Positions 11,401 to 23,713 of a DNA stretch of 64,000 nucleotides are shown here, in pieces. The stretch's first letter is position 1. Each line of letters opens with the position of its first letter. This DNA comes from Membranipora membranacea. Taxonomy: Eukaryota > Bryozoa > Gymnolaemata > Cheilostomatida > Membraniporidae. The translations under genes were made by a program, and so were the position numbers. The stretch lies in assembly GCA_914767715.1 (NCBI GenBank), contig OU612072.1:4838001-4902000 (forward strand). Reading direction: 5' to 3'. The notes under the pieces are model-generated. The model was not told the origin of the DNA, searched no databases, and worked only from the letters and a program-made list of their open reading frames with translations.

Positions 11401-13502
11401 CTCTGTCGTATATCTTCTGAGTCACTGTCCCCATTCTACGTTCACTCCTCCAAATAGTAAAACTGTAAAAAATAATCTTGTATGTAGAAATTTCATGATG
11501 TGAAGTCAAAACAACGGTAAGATTGTTGTAGAAAAAAATTATGTGCGGAGTTTGGGACACCATATATGAGTATATCTGTGAGAAATGACGTCCTGACAGC
11601 TATCTATTGTATGCCGTCTATAGAATATGATGAAGCTATGACTGTCCACTAAACTCCGAATTGAGATGTATGTAGGCCCACACGGCCACATCAAAACAGC
11701 ACTTTTTGAAGTACCATACTATCACAAAAGACAAAAGTATGCAAAGCGAGAGCAGATATAATATATATAAGCTCAGTGTCAGGCCCAAGGTGAAACAACA
11801 TTAGCAAATGCTCACTCCGATGGTTTGTTCAAAAGCTTCAGGTGTCATACAATAACCCCCCCCCCCCTAATTCCTTTCTAACAGAGGCACTGTTGAAGTT
11901 TAGATCAGAGTACACAATATGACGCAAAAATCATGGCTCAGAATAATTCCTTTTAGCAATCAGGAGTGGGGAAACTATTCAATATGGAGTAGCGTTGGTT
12001 GGGTGGTTGGCCATCAATAATGTTAAGTTGGTTGGATGACGACATATTTCTTCTTTCTTTGATCCAGAACCATTAGAAGTTCTGTGATAAATGTCTACAT
12101 TTCAAGTTCCTCCCATTTTACTGGTGACACCAGAAGCGAATCCAAATGCAGAAAAATTGGATAAAACGATAGGGATATGACATAACATACACTGTGACAT
12201 TGCATTGACTAGATTGGAAAACAAGCACTATGTGCTCGACATCTACTTGACTCTTTGTTAGGTTATTTACTGAGCATGGTGACAAAAAGTAAAACATTCT
12301 CTACCTCAAGAAAAATTTTAATCTAATTTGCATATATTTGGAGCTGCTCCCCCTCCAGCCATCAACACAAGACAACATCGTTTTACTTGGATTTTACTAG
12401 GATTGGAGCAACCGGAAATGCAGGGGTGAAAATATTTTAATTGACATACAACTTATATTATAATCATGTGGGAATTTGCCAACAGCATTTACAGCCATGC
12501 TTTTTTATTGTTATTCAGCAGACTGTTAGTACTGCAATGGTTGTCTGCACTTAGTTTTTGTAATAGAGGAGAGCTCCGAAGGCACTTGGGTGCCTTTCTC
12601 AAGAATTGGATGTGACAACCCTGTCACAACCATCCAATGAGCTCATTTAAACCCAAGTATCTTAAAACTTTGAACGTGAGGTCACCCACTGGAAGTTAAT
12701 GTCAAGTGACGGAGTTGAGAAAATGTTGGCTAGCCATAATTTTATTACTTCAAGCCATTTCCTCGAAATGCAAACTTTTCCTATTGAACTAACATTACTC
12801 CACTAGAGTAATCCCATCATTGAAAGTGGGGTCCAATGGTATTGAAGTAACTCACGGTTTAATCTTCTGGCAATTTCTGGCGGGAAGCCATGGTTTATTA
12901 GCTACTGAATACCATCAAATCATCTTCTGATCTAAAACCACATATTATATATATATACGGGTGTGAATATTGAGTTTTTTGAGATATTCATATATCACTC
13001 TAAATACAATAGGACGGTAAACTTGATCTTACATAATATTCAGGATAGTTGTCTAAAGATGATTTGCAGTAAATTACTCCTCTAGCGGAGGTGGGAGTCT
13101 ATATGAAGAAATGAGAGCAAATGTTAGCTTGCTTTAAATGTAGCTATTTGTGAATTTTCCCTGCTGCAAATACTTAACTCTCTTAGGGTATACACAATGT
13201 TACATTAAATGCCAGCAACTCACATTTCGGCACATATTATATAATATATTGACTATAGACCAATTGTTTCCCCTGAAACAGCTGAGGTCGGCTCAACAAA
13301 TATGATTGGCTGAGGATGAATTTTTTTCGCAATTCTTAGTTTTGGATTTTTTTACCAGATGTATTATTACTGATGAAAACCGTGAAAGCCCTCTTTCTTT
13401 CACCCTATCTAGATATGAAGTTAGGGCACTGAGATCATTGCATTTGGAGCCGGATTCTAACATTTTAACAAATTACAAATAACACAACACTTAAAAACCA
13501 AA
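11401..13502. other. Intergenic, no gene seen
   Basis: AT-rich, with a poly-C run near 11862-11873 and a short AT microsatellite near 12946. No ORF with supporting splice sites. Confidence 0.4.
13440..13500. repeat. Copy 1 of a dispersed repeat also found at 14905-14965
   Basis: GCATTTGGAGCCGGATTCTA through ACAAATTACAAATAACACAA recurs with small changes at 14905-14965 in the same orientation. On the minus strand the later copy lies in an open frame with LSVVLFVIWQHARIRLSMQR, resembling the end of a membrane helix plus basic stop-transfer residues, so both may be remains of duplicated receptor exons. Confidence 0.55.
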
Positions 13503-13717
13503 ATCACAATCTGATCGCTCACCAGGTGAGTGAGCAATACCTGCTAGGGGTCTCAGTTTCAAATCGTTCAGTCAATGATTGAACTATATACATTCTGAGC
13601 GAGCGATTTGGGAGTGATTTTGTCTAATTGAAAGACCAAGTGGGCAATAATTTCGAGTGATGCGATAGTGATAAATTGCTTTAGTAAAGTATCGCTCTTT
13701 CTAATTGAAAGACACCC
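13503..13717. repeat. MITE-like repeat, family copy 1 (second copy at 36586-36791)
   Basis: Begins CAATCTGATCGCTCAC and ends in a GAAAGACAC context. Shared internal landmarks with the copy at 36.6 kb are GAGCGATTTGGG, AAAGACCAAGTG and GCGATGTGATAGTGATAA-like sequence. Terminal motifs GATCGCTCAC and GTGAGCGATTTG are mutually inverted, as expected for a small foldback element. Confidence 0.65.
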
Positions 13718-13720
13718 CTG

Positions 13721-13860
13721 ATTGGCAAACTACTGAAGACTACTAGTAGTGATAATAACTAACAGTTACTAGCTAGACTTCTTAGTTAGTCTACTCATTC
13801 TTCACGACTGAGTAGTAGAGTACCACTCTACTACTCAGTCGTGAAGAATGAGTAGACTTA
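13721..13860. mobile_element. Foldback MITE with a perfect 33-bp hairpin
   Basis: 13789-13821 and 13825-13857 are exact reverse complements with a 3-bp loop (ACC); the arm runs from GTCTACTCATTCTTCACGAC through AGTAGTAGAGT. The left flank (ATTGGCAAACTACTGAAG, then TAACAGTTACTAGCTAGACT) is repeated at 16868-16990, so a family is present. Confidence 0.85.
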
Positions 13861-16800
13861 CAGAGTAGTGTGAGAGTAGCTTACCACTTTATCTGATGAA
13901 TACTTGTTCTTCCTACACTAACTGCCTTCAAGTTGTTTGACGCGGTAGTCAAATGTCAATAGATGCCAACATCCTGCTAATCCAATGCCTCCGGTACGTT
14001 CTAAAATGTAAGGTACAGTAATCAAAATCAAGCAGATATAATGTTCATAAAAAGTTCCATAGAGGAGTAAAGTATTCATAGGAGGAAATTTTCTTCATTT
14101 TGCGCAGGCTTGAGAAAGCTAACTTCAAGAGTAGCAAACATACGCCCACCCTTTTTTTCTTTTTATGGACTTCAACCTTCACTAGCCAAAATTTAATGCT
14201 AGCTTACATTAAGTCTAAACTAAACTTTAGCTAATACTTACTCCCAAGGCTATACGTTTAGTTGACTATAAATTAGAAACAAGTTTTATGCTGTTTAATT
14301 TTTTTTAGGGCCTGTGACCTAGAATTACCCACACACCAACATATGTTGGGAAGTTAAATGCCCCATGATAACCACAATCGAACAATTGACAATACTTTAA
14401 GAGACAGATTTCATTATCATTTCATTCTACCCCCCCCCCCCCTTCCTTCACCTGCAATCTACCTTATCAATCTAATTAGTTAACCACTAATTAGGTTGAG
14501 TATGAGATATGGTTACCAATTAGGCTACCGATGGTATCCTTGATTTGGACAATCAAATACAAATGATCACTGCTTCAGGGTAGCGAAGAGTATATCATGA
14601 CCCATCATGAATCATAATAATGTAACTATTTGACACTCAGACACTCACTCGGTACATCAAGATTTCTCAGGACAGAATTCAAACCACCAAAGGTTCTGAT
14701 GCGTAACTCTGCCATTATCATGCCATACTGAATCAGTCTTTCTCCTGTATTCTCTGCAACAAATATTTAGTTGATGATGTGATAAAGTATGAATATAATA
14801 CATTCCAATGTCCTAAGTACATTATTTGCATTCAAATTATTTGCAGTCTTATAACAAGGCTTTGCTGCTACAAGGTTCATCCCTGGACCCTTCAATTTTC
14901 TCTGCATTGAGAGCCTGATTCTAGCATGTTGCCAAATTACAAATAACACAACACTTAAAGACCTGGTTAAATCTACAATCCCTATGATGGAAACAGATTT
15001 GCCAGCCGTTGGTGAAGAAGTTTGTGAAGTTTTATATCTGGTGTCTTGGAATGGAAACACTCGATCTATAAGTTTGATCAGCACATAACGCCAGCAAATT
15101 TGTAACTAAAATGATCATTCAAGATAATGAGCTGTGGCAAGGAGGGTGGAATATAGGGAAGAGGTGACGTGATGTTGCGAGATGGAATGAGTTGTTCCCT
15201 CCATGAAAAAAAGAGCACAACTCCGATAGTCACTGAACTCCTAATTACACTAACTGGCTGGCTTCAATGAAAAATTCTTGCTGAGGCCTGCCAGTGTTCA
15301 AGCAGTTTTTACCAAATTTATGCCATGATACATCAACGATTACACCGACGCAATTATCATCAGTTAGCCTACGCATATCACCTGACATTTATATCATTAT
15401 ATTACTAACGATGCTCGATGCAAGTGTAACAGTGGAGATATCGATGCTTATAACCCCAGCCATCTCAAGCCTTTCTGGGTCAGTTCCCTGCTGTAACTTA
15501 ATCAAATTTTACAACCGAAATTGAAAATTTGATTGTCTGCTTACCTGTTTGAATTGAGTAAGCTGAACGACTATTGATACTACGAGTTGTATCACATCTG
15601 CTATAAACCACCCAAACACTCTCTTCTTCATTGTACTGTTCTCAGAACTATTCTGCGGTCTGTGTTGCTTTACAATGTAGACTAAAATACAAAAAAATCT
15701 GCAATCAAAAGGAGTCATTTCTTGTATCTAGGCCTATCTACTTTTTTCCCAAATTAACAAGACGAATAATTAAACCAGCGTTATACTCTAGAGAGCTAGT
15801 ACCTCTACAACACTTGAATACACCATTCTATTGATGAAGATTTACATTTGGGAAACTTTTGCAATTGTGTGCAAGCTGGCAATGGTCTAGTTTCTCTCAG
15901 TAACCAATTTCTCTACTCTCCAACTACAGACCACTATAACCAATGGTTGTCAGTGGTTGACCCTGAATTAAGGCGAAGTACATGCTTGCAACTCAAAGAG
16001 CCCACACATGTAATATTATATGCAATCCGCCCCCCTCCCCGATCACTGCTTATTATAATGAAATGACCACTGTGACGCAGTTGAGACTCTGTACAGCCAA
16101 CAAATCATTTGAATTCAATACCATTGGCAAAAGGCAAGGTCTGCACTGGTTTCCTTCCACTGGTGATCGGGGTTGGTATATTCTCTATTACATTATAGAC
16201 CAGGGAATATTTCAATTAGCATGAGCTGTGCTTTGTAAACCAAAAGATCATTACAACTTAAATGCTCAATATCCTCGCTCCTTAGATAAATTTGTTCGCA
16301 AATAGTTCACACAAGAGTGAGCATAGTTCAATTGATTAGTGGCCAATTCTCGAACGAAGCTATAAGCAGGTCTCGCCTACTAAGCTAGATGATGATGTAC
16401 CACTTGGTCTTATATGCGCATGCTTGATCAGTAAATAAAGTGTATACTAATATGTATATAGTTTTGCTGTTTGTATTTAAGGGTGACCCCACCAGTCTCA
16501 GACAGTTGGGAATGGTTGACATAAAGCAATAATGATCCGTCAGTTGCGCCGAGGCAAAGCCTATGCACACACTTTATACAAATACAAGACCCAGCCTACA
16601 TAGGCTGTAGTTGTAGTAAAGAGAGGGGGCATTTCCTTACAATGTAAAGTATGTAGGCCTACATGTAGCCATAGTACATTAGCAATAACAGTTCTAGACA
16701 ATTAGTTGCACGAGAGTTGCCCACCTAAACATGCCACCACCAACAAACAACAAAGCGAGGAGTAAGGAGTAAACTCCTTGGACTTGTATGAGCCTTCCCC

Positions 16801-17306
16801 CCCCCCTCTTACAACTCTTAGGAGTCCTTCTCCTTGCTTGATATTACACTGCACATGTACATTGGACTGGTACCATTGGCAAACTATAGAAAGTTACTAG
16901 TAGTGATAGTACCTAACAGTTACTAGCTAGACTTCTTAGTTAGTCTACTCATTTTTCACTCATAACTGAGTAGTAGTAGAATAGTAGTGTACCAAATATA
17001 AATACTAAATAACATTTATTTACCTGAGACTGAGAGCTACAACAAATTGATTCAATCAAATCCATTCACAGCTGTTCTAATTTCATTCTTCTTCTTCTTG
17101 TGAAGCTGAGTTGGCTCATCATCTCTTCATCGTGGTCTTATGTGTCTGTGAAGTAACTGATTGGTGCCACTGAGTCTGACTGCTGTTCAGAAAGTTGACT
17201 ACTAGCAATATCGATAACTAACTCAGTGTTCCCCAACACAGATATTGTAATCAGTATGAAGTTATTGAACAGGCCAATAAGAAAAAAGTAAGATGTAATG
17301 GGCCAA
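13861..17306. other. Intergenic with repeats, no firm gene
   Basis: Contains the second copy of the 13440-13500 repeat at 14905-14965, poly-C tracts near 14430 and 16800, and short ORFs without recognisable domains. A membrane-helix-like minus-strand ORF lies at 15084-14767 but has no clear exon boundaries. Confidence 0.35.
16868..16990. repeat. Second copy of the 13.7-kb MITE family
   Basis: Shares TTGGCAAACTA, TTACTAGTAGTGATA, CTAACAGTTACTAGCTAGAC and TTAGTTAGTCTACTCATT with 13721-13830. The distal hairpin arm is changed, with CTGAGTAGTAGTAGAATAGTA in place of the perfect inverted copy. Confidence 0.75.
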
Positions 17307-17501
17307 TCATATCAAAGCCTGTGAAAATTCGAAGAGAGAGGGCAACTCTTCATTTTGGAAGGTTTTGACGTGAGAGGGCAATTCCGAACCAGTTACCTTA
17401 TTACCCTGGAGTGTCCTTTTCAATCTGGCTGTAAAATATTTTGTGGACTTATCATCTCCTTTTGTTAGAGAGTATTTCTTATTTTGAGCATGTGTTATCA
17501 T
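17307..17501 (-). pseudogene. Probable LINE polyprotein fragment
   Basis: A minus-strand frame reads SLTKGDDKSTKYFTARLKR followed by a short N-rich stretch. The pattern L-x-K-GD-x2-T-x-[FY]F-x-A is the conserved linker between endonuclease and RT in many LINE ORF2 proteins. Only about 60 codons are open and neighbouring frames are broken, so it is at most a relic. Family-level assignment rests on this motif alone. Confidence 0.4.
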
Positions 17502-17984
17502 TTTTTTGCTGCTTCAAAGTCATACTGCTGTAAAGTTGCAGAAGCTCGCTTATTTACCCCTTACTTTGCCAGTACCGTTACTGTCATAAATCAATCCGAA
17601 ATCAATACAATTTGTTGAAAGAAAGAACGCAGTATTTTGGTGAAATATCAACCTTTATCTTAGTGAGGGTGAGCAACAACATTGATGTACAATTCAACAC
17701 CAAACCGTATGTGGATTTTGTTCAACACCAAAGATACTTAAACTTAAACAATCCAAATGGCATGAGATTGAGATTCAGTAATCGTGAGATATCGACATAC
17801 ACTTTTCTATAGCTACTCAAGGATTGAGCGCTACCATTTATAGCTGCAAGCAGCAACCATACAATAAGTGGCCATCTGACAAAATTTCTCAAAAATATAC
17901 CTGTACTATTCTTATACTAGAGATTCGCATTTGAGTTATTTTATTGTTTCCGGGAGTTCCTACTGCGCAGTTGTTTCATACTTC

Positions 17985-18220
17985 ACATTTGTTTCTTTCA
18001 CCTTCATGAGCCCTCACTCCTTTGATCCCAATATACTGAGCTTGGTTTCTACATCAGTGTTTTGGGACATCATATCTTTTCCGCTTTGATGTAAAATTTC
18101 GAAAGATGTCGCTTTCAAACATTTTGTTGAGGGCACCTTGGTAAAGCTCAATGTTGGAAGCATTTCACTATCAACTTGATATTGCATAAGTAAACACATG
18201 ACAGGATCTTGACATTCAGC
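17985..18220 (-). other. Unidentified minus-strand ORF (about 75 codons)
   Basis: An open frame with LMQYQVDSEMLPTLSFTKVP, followed by a hydrophilic Ser/Lys-rich end and a stop at about 18014. No domain is recognised. It lies just inside the right copy of the long inverted repeat, so it may belong to the element bounded by those repeats. Confidence 0.2.
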
Positions 18221-18519
18221 CAGGATCAGTGATCACTTTGCATTGGTTATCATTCTGGCTCTATTGGATTATATTGATGGGTAAACGAGAGAAAATAGTC
18301 TCGAGCAGATCCACCACAATTGTGAGGTGAATGCTGTCTCTGCCTTTGTAAGTAAGTATTATTTAAAACTTCAGTTCAACATTTTAAAAGTTACCTGCAT
18401 TTCAAGAAAATAAAAATGATACATTGGTGCCATTGGAAGGCAAATTGTGTACTTTATGATCCAGTGTCCACAAAAGATAATATCTGCTGATTGATTTTAC
18501 AAACAACTGGCTGTTAAAA

Positions 18520-18895
18520 GCTGGGGATTGGGTTGTAGTTCATTTTCTATGCGTTGAGATCAATTTTTGAGGATAAAAATATTTTCCGCATTTTCCAAAA
18601 ATGAAAAAACCTGAAATTCAGGCCGTTAAACGATGGGGATGATATCTTAATGGGTTACAGTTCATTTTCTATGTTTTGAGATCAAGTATTGAGGAAAAAA
18701 ATATTTTCCGCATTTTCCAAAAAAATTATTTTTTTCAGTTGATTTTTACCAAAAACACTCATATGATACAGTGGTGATGTCTCAATGTCTTTCCAGGAGT
18801 TTTTTTTAGCATCATCATCAAATTCAAGGTTAAAAAAATGATTTTCCGCGATGAAACTGATTATCCGCCTTTCTGCGTTTTCCAGAACCAGTTGT
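18520..18895. repeat. Right copy of the long inverted repeat
   Basis: Reverse complement of about 2700-3040, with the same landmarks in mirrored order (CCTGAAATTCAGG, GATGATATCTTAATGGGTTA, CACTCATATGATACAGTGGT, GCATCATCATCAAATTCAAG). Part of it is itself duplicated: GTTCATTTTCTATG occurs at about 18539 and again at about 18660. Confidence 0.75.
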
Positions 18896-19427
18896 CAGAA
18901 TGATTGAGTGTAGGCCAGTGATTGTTTGATTGATTGAACGATCGTGTGATCGATTGGTTGAATGATTGGGTGATTGTTTTATTGCAGGCTTTTTTTGTAC
19001 AATATTTGAATTTTTAAACAGAGTGCAAAGCTGAGTCTGTATGCTATCCATGTTGTGCACTCTCATTGTTAGATACATGCGATACTAAGTTACATGTAGT
19101 ATACCACTCTTGAACCCTGTGCAATGCGTTATCTGTTTAGGACATCTTGAGTAATAGATGTTTGTGAACTCGTGGAAGTAAAGGTGCAAATCTTGGAACA
19201 TTGTGTTAATATGTATGCTTGTACTATTGATTGTGTTGTTGCTTGTGTTGTTGTATTTATTGTAAATGGTATTTATTGTGTATATTGTGTAGTGCCATTT
19301 ATTTTTTTGGAACAATGTAATCAACTTTTTATTTTGTCAAACACTAAAACAAATTGTTTCTTACATGTTTTGTACTTGAAAATTGTGAAAGAAATTTGTA
19401 GGTAACTGCATTTCACAACACAGGATA
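18896..19427. other. Intergenic, no gene seen
   Basis: A run of GATTGATTG-type short repeats (18915-18970) and T-rich low-complexity sequence. The ORFs on both strands are low complexity. Confidence 0.4.
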
Positions 19428-19429
19428 TA

Positions 19430-21206
19430 GGCCAGAAGCAGCTATAGGATAAGTTGTTATGGCACGGACAATATTTGATGGCAGGATGCTGATCACGTTT
19501 TATACTTCATTGGTGTATGTTCTGTAAAATTCACCGGGTGTACCCAGTTGTAGTGGTCATATTTAGAAATTAAAAGGTCTTTTGTTTTGGCATTATATGT
19601 GTGGGGAAATAACTCCTATTCTGTGTAATCTAAGTAATCTAATCATCAGGGAATTCCAGGTTGAAATTGCATTGCGGGATTTTGTTGACATGGCAATTAA
19701 TTCACCAAGTAAACTTTGAGAGAAGGCTGCTCGTATCAGACCAGCACAAACTGAAAAATTTCAATTGAATTATGTCAAACTTCTTATGGGACTAGTATCA
19801 AAGATTATAAATACTTGATGGCAGGATACTTGATGCTAGTATGATATTGTATGGTCTTAAGACCACTGTCTTGGGGCAATTACAAACAACATTTTTGACG
19901 TTTCAATTGCCTCTTATGTCATTTTTTGGCTGGATATCTTTTGCATAACACATGAGCAAAGAGTTCAATGAGTGCCTCACTTTTCCGAAAGAAACCAAAC
20001 TGTCAGAGTCTGAAAAAAAGATATGCCAGCTTTGCATACTTTCCTAACATGCTAATGACATGATATGTGGAAATGCGGTAGCGCTGTCTCTCATCAACCA
20101 TCTCATGCAATGATGAAACATATACAATGTAGAACCCAGTACTATAGTATTGACTTGTGCCAACTGCATCAAACTCTTGACTTCCCACTAATAACATATC
20201 GATAGTGTGAATATTTGGGATATGCAGTAGTGCTGCGGCTGACCTCTTCAACTGGGTACACACTTTTTTCCTACATCAAATTTGTCTCACGCTATGATGT
20301 TTTGAGCAGTCTTATGTCTAGGCTGCTTCTTGTCTTGTTCTCGTTGAGATGTAGTGCTGTCGCTGACCACCTTTTAAAATGATGTGATATAATATCTTGT
20401 TAAAATCATACATTTATAGTCGTGTTTCCTGCTGACCATATTAATCACTTAACATTTCACTTACCTATCCGATTGTGAATTGCAGGTATGCTGCCGCGCT
20501 GCCGCTGACATGATTGCTACAACCGGGTACACTCTCAGTTTTGGATTCAGCACGTTTTTCTACCCTAGATATACCCTTGTTTTAAACTCGTAACATTTCA
20601 CTTATTATTAGCGATTTTGAGAAAAATTGCGATATGCTGCCGCACTACCGATCTTCTGCTGACATGATTGCTACGACTGGGTACACTAGGCCAAGTTTGG
20701 TCCATTTGCCTGCATTTCGAGCTGTGGCTCCCGATCCACTGGTCACGCCGCGGCGTGACCGACGGATTTGGAGCAACAGGCATTAACATTTCACTTATCA
20801 TATGCAATTTTGAGAAATATTGCTGATATGCTGCTGCAAGACAGTATCATACTAACCTCATAGAGATCTGACATTATACTTATTGAAAATTTTAAATTTT
20901 TCCTGATCTAACACGAGCAGACTTCTGCAAGTTTACTTGGTAAATAAATTGGCAAGTCAACAAAATCCTGGAATTCCCTGAAGATTAGATTAGTAAGATT
21001 ACACAGAATAGGAGTTATGTCCCCACACATATAATGCAAAAATAAAACACCTTTTAAGTTCTAAATATGACCACTACAACTGGGTACACCCGGTGAATTT
21101 TACAGAAGAAACATCAATGAAGTATAATACGCGATCAATTTTCTGGCATCAAAAATTGTCCGTGCCATTATTTTATAGAGCAGTTACAGCTAGGCTGCTT
21201 CTGGCC
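19430..21206. mobile_element. Foldback DNA transposon with ~290-bp inverted arms
   Basis: The ends are GGCCAGAAGCAGC (19430) and its inverse GCTGCTTCTGGCC (ending 21206), with TA on both sides, a possible TA target duplication. The arms (about 19430-19720 and 20930-21206) match in reverse over GGCACGGACAAT, ACCGGGTGTACCCAGTTGTA, CTCCTATTCTGTGTAATC and AGGGAATTCCAGG. The interior holds about three units of ~130-190 bp starting TAACATTTCACTTA and carrying TATGCTGCCGC and TGACATGATTGCTAC (about 20450-20850). No transposase is seen, so it is non-autonomous. Confidence 0.8.
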
Positions 21207-21599
21207 TAGTATACTATAATTAAAAAAAGCCCAATTTATTAAAATAAAACGCTTATCATATTCGACCAACATTTGACTGCCAATCTTGCGACACTACGAA
21301 ACTACAAGCCTGCAAAACTACAAACCAACAGGATCGTCATTAACTTATGCAACAACTATTAGCATCTACACTTAATATACAATCAATTGAAAAAAAATTA
21401 CAGAGTATCAATATAATTAAAATATATCCACACCATCATTGTGACAACATTTTATTGCTGAATTGCCACCGACTACAGATTACTTCAAACAGATCATCTG
21501 GTCTTCACAACAAATGGCGCAACGACATGTGTAAACTACTAGTTCTAAGAAACTCGCCGAAATTAAATCATCTTATTTATCGCCTCTTCTGCAAAAATC
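21207..21599. other. Spacer, no gene seen
   Basis: An ORF of about 100 codons begins at 21347, but its end is made of the following tandem duplication and it has no recognisable domain. Confidence 0.3.
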
Positions 21600-22020
21600 A
21601 AAGTTTGAAAAAAGCTATAACTAACTTGGTATGGGGTAGAATAAAAGTGGTTAGGAATGACCGTAGCTAATTATCCGTGGGTATTCCATGTTTGGGTGGG
21701 AGAAGCCACATCTTCTCAATTGTTTTCCTCTTCAAGTCTTCTTTTTGTTTTAATCGCTCTCACTTCTATTATCTATCACTCTGTAGGATCTTTCGCTCAT
21801 TCAAAATTTCAAAGTTTGAAAAAAGCTATAACTAACTTGGTATGGGGTAGAATAAAAGTGGTTAGGAATGACCGTAGCTAATTATCCGTGGGTATTCCAT
21901 GTTTGGGTGGGAGAAGCCACATCTTCTCAATTTTTTTCCTCTTCAAGTCTTCTTTTTGTTTTAATCGCTCTCACTTCTATTATCTATCACTCTGTAGGAT
22001 CTTTCGCTAATTCAAAATTT
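21600..22020. repeat. Near-perfect 211-bp tandem duplication
   Basis: The segment starting AAGTTTGAAAAAAGCTATAA at 21601 is repeated from 21812 with only a few substitutions (for example TTGTTTTCC versus TTTTTTTCC and CGCTCAT versus CGCTAAT). High identity implies a recent event. Confidence 0.95.
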
Positions 22021-23713
22021 ATTTATTTAATTAACACTAACAAAACAGTTACGCTGTAGCTCCACGAGACGATGTAATCACAGGCCGATGGCATGTCTAG
22101 ACATGCTCAGCCGATCTCACACTGCTATACAGGCCTATGAGTTAGTACACGATGGTCTAGTGAGTCGTAGTGGGGTCATAAATCAGGTGCCTAGATTGAC
22201 CAATGAACTCCCTCAGTTCAATCGATTGACCAATGATATTTAATGGGCGTGTTAACAAATGACCGGATATAGATGTCATATCAAATCCGGGTCTTTGTCA
22301 CTTTGAATCTTCACCAAATAAAATTTCAGTCTTCTGTCAAATTGATTTTCATATGCTATACTATGGATGTCATGTCAGGACAGCTTCCATTTCCAAGTGA
22401 TACAACTATTACCTTCCATATTTTCACTACAGCACCACTCCTATCTTTGTAGTTTGTGTTGGTCTTTTTTATCATAAATAGGAGGATGTGATTTAACTAC
22501 AGATATTATCAACTCCTCCATTTTTGATAGCCTGTCACGATTTGATAGATGACGTGTTTAACCGGGCAATTATTGAAGCAAGCAATCAACAACCAATCAG
22601 CATAGAGGATCGTCCAGATCACTCGGGCAAAAGACCAACAAGTTCGATGTCCACTTAACACGAGTAATCACTCGTGCAGATCCATCGATTTACCACTTGT
22701 GACCCCAAATCGATGTAAAAATCGTGTCATGTAGCCATAGCTTTAGGATGGATGCCCAAAACATCCTGAGTTATAGCCGGATTAAAAATGCTCCTCTCTA
22801 TTTTGTTTATTGGCTTGTTTTGATAGCTCCCTGCAGGTCACATGCCTTGTCACAGCATAACATTATTTCAGTCTAATGACAGAATTAGCTGTTGTGACAA
22901 TAGCTTTCACGGTAGCGATAGAAATAGCTTGGGGATTTAATCTTGAGCTATTCTACAAACTGTATGAATTTCCAACTGCAACAAAAATATAAGAACCGCA
23001 CAAACAGTTATCTGACCCAGAGCCGATGATTAAAACATCTACTGCCACGTTTTCAATAAACTTGATTGACTGTTCAAAGTATTTTTTGAAAAATTAGTCT
23101 CAAAAGTCTATAAAATTTTCTCATCATGCATACACAACAGGTTGGCTAGGTCCTGTATCTGATGGGCATCCCCCAGCCGCCAAAGCCATGGAACAATTTG
23201 CATGGATATCATTATGTAAAATAGTTTATTAGTTAAAAGCATTATTATTTTGTTGAAAGCAAACCTGCAAACAAGTAAACTGCTGCGATTACATTTTGTT
23301 TTCATTTACCGCCTTGTGCAGTAAAAACAAGCAAACAATTCACTGTGCTCTAAGGTACAAGAGTTGAATGTTTTTTTTTTGGGGTCATCTGGTATCAGCG
23401 GTAATTTGTTGAAATATCTGGTTTTTCACACCAAATACCCAATAAATGTTTTCATAGCAAGTTGGGGAGTTGTCAACCACCGGCTATTACAGTCTCAGTG
23501 TCATATCATAATGTCCAATCAAAAGCCCTGATATCTCTGATTGTCCAATCAAACAATTGGAGCAAAGTTCTCGACTATGTGTGTATTTGGAGCGTAGTTA
23601 TGTACATCTGAGTTCAAGGACGTTCCTATCTTGTGATTTATAATAATTCTGTTCTTGTTAACTATCCTCTGCTACTATCTTGTTGTATACGACTGTCATG
23701 TCAGTGGTTAATC
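22021..23713. other. VPS39 upstream region
   Basis: No TATA box or other clear core promoter motif was recognised before the VPS39 start. Contains no supported ORF. The CACGAGTAATCACTCGTGC partial palindrome near 22658-22676 is the only notable structure. Confidence 0.35.

Noticed and set aside
19085-19405. Overlapping ORFs on both strands rich in Asn/Ile/Tyr or Cys/Val
   Set aside because: They arise from low-complexity TTG/TAT sequence.
21347-22059. Series of plus-strand ORFs sharing C-terminal peptides
   Set aside because: The shared peptides come from the 211-bp tandem duplication; no domain or conservation signal.
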